Source: Apophysomyces variabilis (lineage: Eukaryota > Mucoromycota > Mucoromycetes > Mucorales > Mucoraceae). From it: a stretch of DNA of 64,000 bases. Under the pieces are notes generated by a model. It worked only from the letters and a program-made list of their open reading frames with translations. It was not told where the DNA came from and ran no database searches. A program made the translations under genes and the position numbers. The stretch is from assembly GCA_002749535.1 (NCBI GenBank), contig MZZL01000405.1:1233834-1297833 (forward strand). Direction: 5' to 3'. Position 1 is the first letter of the stretch. Every line of letters starts with the position of its first letter. This document shows, piece by piece, positions 47,501 to 58,944 of this stretch.

Positions 47501-48766
47501 ACTTGCTTATCTCAGTGCATAGTAACAACTAGTGGAGACCACTGCAACAATCCGATGCGGTCCGTAGAAGAAAGAATTTCCCATGATAAAGGGACTGGAT
47601 AAAAAACACTCATTCACAAGGTTATACAAGGTCGCAAAAAAAAACATTGTATTATTATTCTCGTACAGCCCATTACAGCATAATAATATAGTAACGAACA
47701 AGTTAAAGAAGTCATTTAGTTCACAAATCTCATACCGTCTACAGAGCTGATTTGAGCCTTCCAACCAACCTGCTCATATACCAGTATGATATATTTTGCG
47801 TTCAAGAACTTTAATGACAGCTTCAATATTGTATACCGCAATTTTTGGCAACAAAACTAAGTAAAGAATGGGGAAGTTTAGATGCAAATGAGAAGTCATT
47901 GGCAGTGTATAGTAGTTGAAAAAAAAAGCAATCGCAATCAGGAAGATTCTAGTTGATAAAAGTGTAGAAGCCAAGGTTTAACCAAACGACTTGACGCAGC
48001 TGTCTCAAATTGAAACATTTGGTTAGAGAATAAAGAGATCAGACGATATCGGATATTCAGCAAGAAACGGGGATTATTTGAGGTCATTGATTCACTGGAT
48101 GTGTATATCTAATTACCTTGCTTGAATGATCGCGCTTTCGCAATCTCAGATTAGGACGCGATCTTCTAGGATCTGTATGCACATTTTCAGGTTGCGATAT
48201 CACTACTGTGCTTAAATGTGTCCTGCTCGCAGTCGATATCAAAGATAGAAAAGCACTACTGATATTGGCGCCATAATCGTAATCAGAACAGATTCGCATT
48301 GCAATGATCATGATCGTCTTCACCAAGTTCGATTAAAAGAAAAACCCGATACCCTTTTCTTACGAACCGTGTACTTTTGTTACGTAAATATACAAAAGAA
48401 ACCGAAATAGAAAAAGCTATTGCCAAGTACGTATATTTTCACATGCGTAACACTCTTATAATCGGTAGAGGCTATTGTTTTTTCAAACTCCATTTCCACA
48501 CTATGCCACTTGAGTCATATGGTTTAAGCGTCTAATTGTTATTTTATTGCTCCGCTCATTCATGTTTCCTGACGTTTTCTTTCTGACTCTCTATCTGTCT
48601 CTGTCTTTCTTTCTTGAATCCCTTAGCACCCTTCAATCCCCCAATTTCTTTCTGTCAAACTAAAAAGGACTAGATCACGCATACGTAATAAAGATATTGT
48701 AAATTTATATGGTGATCAATGAGCATTGACACGGTAAGAATTTCATGGAGTGCTCTGAACGAAAGC
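44532..48766. other. Long gene-poor stretch between family members D and E
   Basis: AT-rich. Holds a GC-richer island at 46945-47100. Short frames on both strands (45180-45422, 45672-45905, 47507-47764, 48084-48326) have no motif. TATAAAA at about 46690 precedes a C-rich leader-like sequence with no gene behind it. Confidence 0.3.
46940..47105. other. Isolated GC-richer block of unknown nature
   Basis: About 160 bases beginning with a G7 run and containing short complementary words (AACCGCTACAATCGG, GGCGAAAGGGGATTTCG). No reading frame and no tRNA or 5S rRNA match that I can make. Could be a structured RNA or a transposon relic. Confidence 0.25.
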
Positions 48767-48774
48767 TATTTAAG
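48767..48774 (+). promoter_or_regulatory. TATA-like box, C2H2 gene E
   Basis: TATTTAAG about 50 nt before the ATG at 48819. Confidence 0.4.
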
Positions 48775-48818
48775 ACGATGGAAGTTCTCTTTTGCTGTTT
48801 TATCCCCATCTCGCAGTT

Positions 48819-49517
48819 ATGACAGCCGATAACCCCAATCCAATGAATTTATATACACAAATGGATGAAGCAACCATAATATCAACTATCTATTTGCTAT
48901 TCCTCCTCTTAGAAATAAAGAAGAGTTCTGACGACACAACAGCCTCAACTAGTGATCCTTTTCAGTCCATCCTTGGCGTCAATTCTCATAGTGCACAACC
49001 TACATGCCATACAGCGCCTGCGGTGGCGGTGCCCACAGTGGCAATAGCAGCACGGATATCTTCGCAAAATGTCTCGAACCAACCCGTTTTGCACTGCGTA
49101 CTGCCAAGTTCAACAACAGTCGGATATGAGAATATTATTGATCCTTCACAAACTATCCATGAGACCAGAGAACTTCAAATACACCTGAGAGTACTTTTAC
49201 CAGGCACAGACAATGCCTTTGAAGGTAATCTTCAGGGTTTGGATTGTACAAATCATATTTTTTAACTTTGATATTGGTTAGACCTCGTTGCTGGCACTGT
49301 GATTGTCAATAGGAGTACTTGGGATCATCCGACATATGGCCTATCACAGACTCAAAGTATGCCTCGCCAAAGACGAGTAGACAGACGGGCAAGAACGCCA
49401 TTAAGACGTGCTCGCGGTATGGGAAATTGTAGATGCCACCAATGTGGTAAGAAGCTTTCCCGTCCAGATGCATTGCGAAGGCATTTGCGGACAGTGCACA
49501 AAGATGAAAGAGGATGA
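48819..49517 (+). CDS. Single C2H2 zinc-finger protein, family member E
   Basis: Exons 48819-49224 and 49282-49517 with a 57-nt phase-1 intron give 213 residues. The N terminus carries the helix MDEATIISTIYLLFLLLEIK, the middle is Thr/Ser/Ala-rich without the acidic character of B, D and F, and the linker before the finger is strongly basic (RVDRRARTPLRRARG). The finger is CHQCGKKLSRPDALRRHLRT then VH, again C-x2-C-x12-H-x4-H. It forms a subgroup with gene C (RPDAL in place of RRDAM in the finger, MDE.TIIS at the N terminus). Unlike C it is intact. The start is the first ATG after the TATA-like box. Confidence 0.82.
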
Positions 49518-52500
49518 GCTAATTGGATTTTTTTTGGCATGGCTGTTTTTTTTTGCTTATGATTTTTTTTTGGGGGGGGGGTTCCTTTTAGTAGTTATCT
49601 TCTCCTTTTCTTTGTCACTCCAGATTTTTCATCTTTATGCCATTCATTTGTATGATAGACCCTATATTGTTTTATATAGGACGCTGTTATGTTTGTTACA
49701 CTCATACAACAAAGTTTACAACCCCGTATACACCAATTGCATATCTTTTTTATACAGATGAGGATCAAAATCGGATGACGAACACATCTCCGTTTTAAAG
49801 CAAAGATAAAAAAAAAGAACAGAAAGAAAGTCTATCGGTACAGAGCACGTTGGTTCATGCAACTGCCAGAAACCAATGGAAGGAGAGGATAAGGTATTGG
49901 CGGTTAGAAATTTTGTCAATGACTTCATTGTTCCCAGTATTGTGGTAATTGACAGATTAAATGTGGTTCGCGCATGTGATTTAGACTTATTTTTATTTTG
50001 GGTTGGAACCGCTTTTTTAATATCTAGCCGGCCTGGCGGATACGAATCGTTTGTCAATATAGGGTCCGCCCGCGTGACCTAAGATATGCTTAGGCACGTT
50101 TTGGAGCAAATCATTCCCTATCAGTACGTTCAGATCGATTCGTATTTTCTGATCATTCTATTGTGATACATTAATTTAGAACTAACAGTCCATGCTGATA
50201 TGGTAGCTGTCTGGTTCTTCGGGTCTCAAAAGTTCCCAGAAGATGGACCCATTCCGCGGATGAGGGGCCACGCAAATGAACTGCATGCTCCAGGGTATGG
50301 ATCACGCTACAAACATAGAAAGATCCAGCTATAAAACAAAAAGCGTGAAATTCAACCAGACTTATTTTAATTTTTGAGTGACTAAGCTAAGGCTCCCCCG
50401 AAAGAAAGAGAAACCGGTGCTTATCAACGACTTTAGTAGATGTGACTGGGTCCAAATGCCGCAGAAAGCATGGTATGCTAAAATTGATTACAAACTATTA
50501 TTACTCATGTTTATGCCAGGGAATCATTCTAAGTTATCAACTGGCTTAAAGAAGATCAAAAATACAATCTTAAGACGCAAATCGTACCATTTTTCTCTTT
50601 TCTGTCGCAAGCGTACAAGGCAGTAAAATTATAAGCCGAATTTCCTACTTTAGCTGTTTATTACATAATATAAAAAGTATGGCAACTGTGTAGCAAAGAA
50701 GGAAAAAATAACCCAAGCTAAGTTGCCCTCCGATTTCCAGTCTTGAAAGTAGCTCATGTGAGATTCACGTATTTTCTAATATAACAGGCTCAAGGAACGG
50801 AGATTGATAGCGAAGGTCCGCGCGATTCTCCATATCCCACCGAGGACGCACCTAAACGGAAGTAGAGTGGCACCCCCGTGCTCCTTACTCGGTGTCGCTT
50901 TCACTGTAAGTAGCTGTTGCACAAACAATGCTATTCACATAAAAGGAAACTACAATGGTAACCGGCTGCATTTGGGCATGCCGGCAGATTCAGTAACACA
51001 TGAAACAGTGCAGAAGGCAAGAAGGACTTGGCAGGTGTCTTCTTATTTTGCCAGTTTTCACGGAAATATGAACCCTTTGTTTTCGTTTTCATCGATTACA
51101 GCTTAAGCAAAGTGAGAACCAACTAATACGTTTAGCACGCTTTACGTACATTATTAATGAGCATACTTTGAACTGCAGCCGTGCAGCCGTGCAGCGATCC
51201 ACTTCATCGAGTTTTGCAACAAAATTCGCCGGGGGCTTCGGGATCGATAATGTTGCCATTGATGTTGCGACATACGGTCCGTTATTCACAAGTTTCAGAA
51301 AAAACAACATCAGCCTTATTGTCGGTGAGGATATTATTAACAAACGCAGGCTACTTTTCCCAACAATATATGAATGACCACTACATATTTAGCAATATGT
51401 TCTGCCATGATATGCCTCGCGTTAACTAATGAATGTTACGTGAGTAAAGGTGCTCGGGTATTCAGGAGCCCAATGGACAGCTTCAACGTGTCTTGTCAGC
51501 ATTTTCACTTGCCATTTGTCAATCAATTTTGAAACAACTAAGGTACACTATAAAACCATTTGTGTATACGGAGAGCAAGCGGTTACCACATCATAGTCCT
51601 ATAATGTTCGCTTTTCTATATCATTTCATTTCTTGGAGCATTGCTTACCATGACAGTATCTGTTCTCATACATTAAAAAAAAGTAACCATTATTATCAGT
51701 TCCTTTATGATGCAGTTGGTTGAGCAGGCTGGCGGATGCTCAGATGGGCCCAAATGGGTGAGCCTTAACTGGGACAGGGGAGGATGTATGCTCATGATCG
51801 TATTCATCCACTTTCATAAGCCCCACAACTATAACTAAAAGCACCATTAAGTTTTTTTACGCTGGGAAGCTTCCGGATTGTCCAAGTCCAATCTTTGAAA
51901 TGCTTATTAAAGGTCCACCTACGCTCAACAGCGTAATTTGACCACGATGAGCTAGAACAACTGATTTCATTAGCGAAGTACGATCCTAAAAAGTTCCACT
52001 TACTATTACTGCATTCCTTTTCTATCTACAAGTTTTAATCAAGTCTTTTTCCAGGTAGACCGATGATAACTGATCCATTGTCGAACATGAGCGAGTCTCT
52101 TCTTTTTGCGCACAAGAACGCACTCCAAGTGTGCTTGAGCTTCCATCAAGCACATTCATGAGATAATCCTGATATGGCAGTGAACAAAAGCCATGATAGC
52201 CCCTTCCGTTTCAGGACAAGGACCATTCGCTCTAATATGGTGAAGTTGTTAAGTCAAAGAACTACACGATGGAAAAAGTGATACCTGGTATGCTATTGTA
52301 ACTTAGTGAATAAGCCTAACATTGACGCATCATACTGACAGGTGTCAGTCAAATGACGACGTGTCCAAATGGAATAATGCGTTGTTGATCCAAATGAATT
52401 GAGCTCATATCCCGAAAATAGGATACAGATAATGTTGTGCATCTGCCAATGAGATGCTTGAGATGGTTCGAAGGACAAAGACAACCTCTGACATCATTCT

Positions 52501-54545
52501 CCTTTCAAAAGATAATCATCGCACGAACAAGGGTAGTTACAGCAAAGGATGCCAGTGCGGTATAATGATGCAATTGGTGGAAGTAGGTGTAAAACACTCT
52601 ATATTTAGATAGGTAGCATTGTATCTATCAAAAGAAAGCTGCTTACATAGTTTGCATTAGGGGAACAAAATAGTATGAAGATCAAATAGCTATAAGCCTG
52701 TATTAAAGGGAGAAAAAGGAAAAAAACAATCTTGCAGACAAACATACGTTCGGCAAACCAGCTTTAAAAGGTAGGAAAGCACTATGTAAATATGCAAACA
52801 GCTTGCATCAACATATTCTATAACAAATGTTCATGCAGTCATGGATGGTTTTGCAGCATGTTTAGGGGGCTTAGACTCGTGACGAGGCGTTCAAATAAGT
52901 CAGGTTCGTTTTATCCTTCCCTTCCCTAACAAAGACGAGCTGTGAAGTTGTTGTGCCCATGCCATGTTCCGAGAAAACGGCTCTAAACAAAAAGATTGAT
53001 TGTAAACTACGTAATATCACACAGTAATATCGATCGTCTTTTACCATCGGTACTATTCAACAAAAAGTTTTTACTTTCACGTTTGCAAGCATAGGTGTCT
53101 CCGATCGCTGCGTCTTTGCTTACATGGACATAGGATCAGAGTCGTTGGTTGGCCTCTTACCACGCAGACCGACTAAGGCAACAGACAGACAGCGAGTTAT
53201 TGCTGTAGCCTAGTCTCGTTTTGCGAAAAAGAAAAAAAAAACAAAAAATTTATTGTAGTATCTATGCAGCAAGAAGTCTCGAGATTCTTTCCTTGTTAAT
53301 ATTTCATGTGCCAACCATGATCATAGTGTTTTCTCTTAATCTGTCTACATTCACTTCTAACCTTGGCGTAATAGCACTTATTCAGCCTAGGATGCTATTA
53401 CTTGTGGGTTGCCATCTTTATCACATTCCCCTTGAAACCTCTTCAAGGTATTTCGGACTATGCGACTCCACCATACAACATTTATGAGAGAGATGACGAA
53501 GAGAAAAATGTCGTCCAGCCCAGATAACAGCTGTAGTATGTTGATTAAGAGTAAGCGTGGGACTCGCGTTATGGGTATTATGAGTGTTAATAATACCATG
53601 AAAAATTGCCAAGTGAAATAAAGCAGAAGAAGAGAAACCCATATGATTTAACAGCGTTATAACGGTTTAGCTTCCATACTATCCGACGCTTTTCGATACC
53701 ACTGCGCAGCCGGGCTTGGATGCATATCGGCGTGAAGCATGTGACGTGATGCACTTTCTCCGGTCGACGATTCTCTCTTCCCTTGCCTGCAAAATAGGGT
53801 CATGTGGTGCTTCTCTTTAGAGGCTTAATCAAAAGGTATGCGGAACATCAATATTTTTGTGATAAAAAATAGTAACCCAATCAAATTATATATGCTGTTG
53901 TTTACGTTTCCTTGTTTGGCAAAAAAGTACATATTTATGATATCAGAAGGCATCATCCTTTTTGTAGAGACAAGTCGTAAGCTTTTATCTAAGGTTAAGG
54001 AGCGTTTACAATGTTCCATCCGACTGTAAAATCCACCCATTTACTCCTCTATTTCCTTCCTGGGCTAGCTTAAAGTTGCTTATTTTTACCAAAACAGGAA
54101 AGTGTTTCCCCCAAAAGTGTGGCCGTTGTGGCGCAACTTTTGGTCTAATGACCCTCCTTTGAATCATACGTACAAGTCGGTCTACAGGGACAGGGAAAAA
54201 ACCCATAGGTCTTATATCTTAGTGATGTCTATACGTTTACAGGGGCTTCATTAGTTTTTTAAAGTATTTTTCCAACGTTGTTCCCTTCTTGAGACAGTGA
54301 CAGCAGATGTCTCAAGCGAATTGGCATATTCTCTATTTTGTGAACGTCAACATGGTACAATATATTTAAGCGGACGGGATGTCTTCCTCCGTGCCTCTTC
54401 TAACCGGAAAAAGGAATAAGCCAAGAATCCATGTTAAGGCGGCCGTATCATGCGCGGTGGTGTTTGCTTGTAAATGTTTCAGACCATTTGATTAAGTATT
54501 ATAGCTAGTCTTTATTTACATGTGGTCTTGTCAAGGTCATTTGGG
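49518..54545. other. Long gene-poor stretch between family members E and F
   Basis: AT-rich. A T9G10 junction lies at 49563-49581, just after gene E. Frames at 49876-50082, 50804-51106 and 51168-51377 have acceptable composition but no motif or splice continuity, and I do not call them. Confidence 0.3.
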
Positions 54546-54555
54546 TATATATAGG
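54546..54555 (+). promoter_or_regulatory. TATA box, C2H2 gene F
   Basis: TATATATAGG, about 70 nt before the ATG at 54622, followed by a T/C-rich leader. Confidence 0.55.
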
Positions 54556-54621
54556 TGCACATATTCTTTATTCTTTATTCTTTCAATTTTTCTTTCTGAT
54601 TCAACTAAGCTCTTTACACTG

Positions 54622-55264
54622 ATGAACAAAGAAAACAGAAGATTGGCTTACCGTTTACTGCGGATTATCCTTACCTCTCTGGAAGCAAGCGATGCCTCTA
54701 ACGATGAGGTCGCCACATTTCCTTTTCCGTTCTTGCAGACTATGGGCGATCATCCCGAAAACGGAAACTTTGTCTTACCAAGCAATGGTTCGGCATCGCA
54801 TTCGCAGAATTGTTTGAATGATCCAAATTTATACAGTCTGACCGGCGAATTGATGGCGCTGCAAGACGAGAGCAGCGTCCATCCACATCATGGATACGAT
54901 GAACTTGGGGTCTCACAGACCATCGAGGCAATACTGATGCAAGGCACAAGCAACACTCCAGTGGGTAATCTTCGAGTTCTCTCTTTCTATAGCAGGCTCT
55001 GTCTTATACCCAAGCTTACCGGATGTCTTAGACGCATTTGCTAATGTTGTGAATGGCCTTAGCAATATCTCTTACAACCAAGACTCTATTCCAATGCAAA
55101 GTCAAAGCCAAGTTCATCCTAGAAGAATACCTGCCCGCCCACGAGTCTCAACGGGACAGATCGATGATGTACAAGCCACGACCTGTCCCCGATGTGGCCA
55201 TAGATTTTCACGTAGAGATGCAATGTTGCGGCACGTCCGGACAGTGCATAGAAACGGAAGATGA
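54622..55264 (+). CDS. Single C2H2 zinc-finger protein, family member F
   Basis: Exons 54622-54964 and 55032-55264 with a 67-nt phase-1 intron give 191 residues. It starts MNKENRRLAYRLLRIILTSL, an N-terminal helix equivalent to that of B and D. The middle contains ESSVHPHHGYDELGV, matching the corresponding segment of D, and the sequence just after the intron (VVNGLSNISY) matches D (VVNGHTSISY). A basic linker leads to the terminal finger CPRCGHRFSRRDAMLRHVRT then VH. B, D and F form one subgroup. No other domain is visible. The role is presumably nuclear; targets are unknown. Confidence 0.82.
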
Positions 55265-56039
55265 TAAGACTGATGTTTACCAATATCCCTTTTTGTGTTG
55301 TGTGACTTCTAGCTTTTTTATTTTCCCACATTCACAATTTTTTATGCGCTTTAAGCAGCTAGTTCATTTTTCGCACTTGCATTTGCTTTTCTTTCTATTA
55401 ACTTCTCATCTCGTTTTCGTTGCATTTTGCTTCTTAGCGTACAATAAACGTTCAGCACATATATCCTCATCATTTCCCTCGTTCACTTTACTTTTTTTCA
55501 TACTTATCCTTACTAGGTACGTTGATTTGAATTGATATAGAAAACTGAGTGAAATACGACAATAGCCATGTGAAACGTGTCATTCATTCTCAGTTTATTC
55601 ACTGTAGGCTCGCCTGACATATACATCCTAAACGACAAATAAAAAGGAAAGAATAAGATGGAAAATAAAATAGGTATTAAGAAAAGGTTTCAACAGTAGC
55701 TTTGATGAATAACAATCAAGCGAAATAGATAAACGGTGAATTCATTCTTGCTCTCTTTGGTTCTTATACAGGTGAAAATCGAATTTTATTTAATGACGAT
55801 GAGCGCTCCGCTTATCAAAGCATGTCCGCTCTCGCCCGGTCAGGAAAAAGAAAGGAAACGAAAAAACCTTGACATGGCAGCAGGGAAAAAAGGAAGAAAG
55901 TATGAAGAACGAGGTACTACCAAGATATAGAGAAGAAAGCGAAAGTAAGGGAAGAGAAAGGAAAAGGGCTCAAGAGGAGGAACAGGCACCATAGACAGGG
56001 AGAAAGGCGCCGCCTACAGAGTAGTGAAGCGAGGAAGGT
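55265..56039. other. Intergenic, no gene called
   Basis: AT-rich, then purine-rich from 55840 to 56040. A 64-codon plus-strand frame at 55736-55930 is not convincing. Confidence 0.3.
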
Positions 56040-56890
56040 AGAGGAGTGGTAGGGCTATTGGGCTGAGGTCACCCAGCGTACAAAATTGTAAGGAGTGGGG
56101 AGATTGGGGTCTGTGGGCAAGCTTATATATGTGTCATTTGGGTGACACGCTTGGTCAATTTCAGCTAGAATTTGTTGCAGAATTGGCCAGGTGCTAGTCC
56201 AGTAACGTTGGCGGCGGCGATCGCGAGGTGGCGTTTGAAACAAAGAGTTAAGAACATGGGAGATTGGATCAGAGATCGAGAGCCCCGTCTTGAGACGACA
56301 ATGTGTTTGGAAGCAATCAATCAAAATGGCGGTGACTAGTGGTTCCAGAACTACAACATGGACAGGGCTGAGGTCTCCCTCCGGTTATCCAACCTAAGCG
56401 CCATCGGGTGCAACGGCTACGTTCCATACGTGTCATGGGGATCCACATAATGGGGTCAGTTCCCAAACAAGGTCGACAGGTAGTTAGCAGGACAGATTGG
56501 TTACCCATACAACTACTTGTGATGTTTTCAACACAGAAGGCACGAAAGATCATGCGAAGTTAGGAAGCGTTTGAAAGAGGGGTTGTTGTTGATATCCGAT
56601 CCCAAAGTGTAGTTTTCTTTAGTTTACTCCGATGACTCGTGCTAGAATTGTTAAGATCTGGGATCAAGGTGGCAAGGAGCGTGTCTTCGGAAGACTATAT
56701 GCCCGGAAAAGGAATTTAGCCTGTAGGTATGGAAAACGTTGGTGACCACCATAGAAGAGGCGCAGGCATTGATCTTGAGCAGTCTCGAGGAGGTTAACTT
56801 GGGCAAGAGTAAATTTGGTGACAGCAAGGCCATACTCGAGTTTGGGACAAATGAATAGCCAACTGAACCCTTTGGTTAGCTGAGAAGAGT
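56040..56890 (-). mobile_element. 5'-truncated LINE fragment (ORF2 C terminus)
   Basis: On the minus strand the reading PKLEYGLAVTKFTLAQVNLL begins near 56850, followed in shifted frames by RMERSRCTRWRLGWITGG, a CPCC...H zinc-binding tail and a stop near 56055. The segments match the C terminus of the LINE at 25.2-29.9 kb (PKLEYGLAIAKFTL, ERSQCTRWRLGW) but are not identical, so this is a different copy or subfamily. Loss of everything upstream is typical of incomplete target-primed reverse transcription. It contains frameshifts. Confidence 0.75.
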
Positions 56891-57047
56891 TCCTGATTCT
56901 CCCTCAGTGACGCAAGTACTTGCTGTTCAAATTGCTTGTAGAGGTCTGTTGCAAATATTTGACAAGTCCAAAGCTAGTAATGAGGATATTTCTTCTTTAA
57001 GACCACTGAGTCCTAAAAAAAATTGTATATCGGCAAAACGAACGTCA

Positions 57048-58354
57048 TTAACGGTCTTTATCTATTACCTGAAGAAATATTACTCGCAAGCGAGAAAGCA
57101 GGTCCAAGGAGTTTCGCCGCGCCATGTCCTCTTGCACGCCGTCGTTCTTGTTAAACTTATCCTTCCAAAATTCGACCTGAGAGAAGACCATGACTTGCAG
57201 ATCAATGGAAGGGACGACTACAGTACGCGACAAAAAGTAATTGCCTTGGTGAGGAGGAAAGCCTGTCATACGCTTCATGGCCTCAACCGTTAAACTTGAT
57301 ACATAGCAGCGGATCATGCGATCAGTTCCCCATCTACCCACCATCCTCTGTTGATCGCTCGAAACGTCCTCCTGGGCAATCATGTTCAATGCACTCTTTC
57401 CGTTGGCGTGCGTGACTTTAAAGGTATGAATGCCGAGCTTCTTGAAGGCAGAGGTATACATCTTATGTTGATCCTTGTAGCTTATAGGTTTAAACCTATG
57501 CTCATCCTTGAACACCACGGTTTTGTACCAGTTTTCCCGAGACGTAAAGTCTGCGAAAGGCTCATTCTCATAATGGGACCTTGAAAACAGGTACAAGGCG
57601 AGAGCACCGACGGAGCAAAGCTCAGCATTGGAATGTCGGATCGACGAGCCGTATTCGACTTTGCCGTGTAGATTGGTCCTACCGAACGTAATTGTGATCA
57701 CCAAAGCGATGCACTCGGAAACATCTTTCATTGTCAAGTACGAGCGAGAACAGATCGGCAAACTGCATCCTAAGAGTGGTTTGGCTACGGCAGAGCATGG
57801 CATGGCAGATCAGGAAACTAAGCCTGTCTCTGCAACCAGCAGTACTGTTTTTCTCGGCCAAGAAGTAACGGCCGACTTTCTCCAATTCCTCCTTGGTGTA
57901 GCCATCATTTACCGTGTTTTTTCCTCGGTCTTCATAGTTTTGTCTCCTAGCCCTAACTTTTTCCTTTTCGAGAGTGTCAAGTAAGGTCCTGACAAGTGGG
58001 CCTCTTGCTGCCCCATGAGAGTTCAACCCAAGTGCCTTCTGCTGATTATAGATATCACGACAGCTATGACGTATGCAAGTATAGACTCCTTTGCCAAAAA
58101 GGATTGGCGTGCCATCTTCGTTTTTTGTAAGCTCTCGACCTCGTTTCATGATATGCTCTGCAAGGAAATAACTGAGCTTTTGCTCGGTGGCGATTTCACC
58201 ATCACCAAATTGCTGTTGAAGGCACCATTCCTACAAGCAAACAAAGCGCGTTTTAAGTTTCGTACATTCCATATTGGTCTTGTATTTAGAATACCTTCCA
58301 CTCTCGTTGCCTAGCAGAATAAGCCTTAATGGTATTCACCGGACGAAGAACCAT
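57048..58354 (-). pseudogene. Crypton tyrosine recombinase, one frameshift
   Basis: Exon 1 (58354-58295) begins MVLRPVNTIKAYSARQREWK and joins after a 64-nt intron to EWCLQQQFGDGEIATEQKLS at 58230. An in-frame stop lies just upstream of the ATG. The protein then shows AMLCRSQTTLRMQFADLFSL (region of the first catalytic Arg), HTFKVTHANGKSA, GRWGTDRMIRCYVSSL (with the candidate nucleophilic Tyr) and GNYFLSR, as in fungal Cryptons and Ndc10-like proteins. Near 57728 one extra base shifts the frame: total exon length is 3n+1, and the downstream part resumes as DVSECIALVITITFGRTN. In family members I remember, the His of the THxxR motif is followed three residues later by Arg; here that position is Gly. 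Both lesions indicate an inactive copy. Cryptons insert by recombination and lack terminal inverted repeats. Confidence 0.8.
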
Positions 58355-58944
58355 GCTTTAAGTAATAATCAATTGGCTGCTGTAATGCATTGCAGAGTTG
58401 TTGTCAATCTGCGCTGAAGACCTTCGTCGTTGACGATAGAGCGAGTGTTCATTTGGTTGTTCATTTTATAAGCGAAGAGTACTATACACCAGTGAATTTA
58501 GTTCGTGTTATACAAAAGAGGCTAGTAGTTATTATGACCTACATTTGTTTCAAAAGAGCTGCTAGTGAATGAGGAAAATGTGTCTTTTCGTTGTCTTTAT
58601 ATTCTCAATCTCGCTTCAGTTAACTGGTTTTGAAAGCTTTGTACCCAACTTTTTTCTTATTATATCAAGACAGAAGGACATTTTGGCAAACCTGGTCCTA
58701 GCAATAAAAGAGTGTTTTCAAAAGATCTTTGTAATCTGGAAATCCTTTTTTTTTTTCTATATCAGGAGAGGAAAGTGATCTTGGCAGAAAGCAAGGTCTT
58801 TGTGCCTGATCTTTATAATTCCATATTAAGAAAGCAAGTCGATCTTGGCAGGAAATATAGCTAGAAATGAGACTCAATCGTATGAGAACCAGATGAGTCT
58901 TATATGAGTTTCAGAGGAGAAATACCAAAGGTATTTTCAAGGTA
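58355..58944. other. Intergenic, no gene seen
   Basis: AT-rich. AGAAAGCAAG and AAGTCGATCTTGGCAGGAAA words recur near 58780-58860. Nothing else supportable. Confidence 0.3.

Noticed and set aside
49876..51377. Three short frames between C2H2 genes E and F
   Set aside because: Composition is acceptable but there is no motif, no family resemblance and no consistent splicing.
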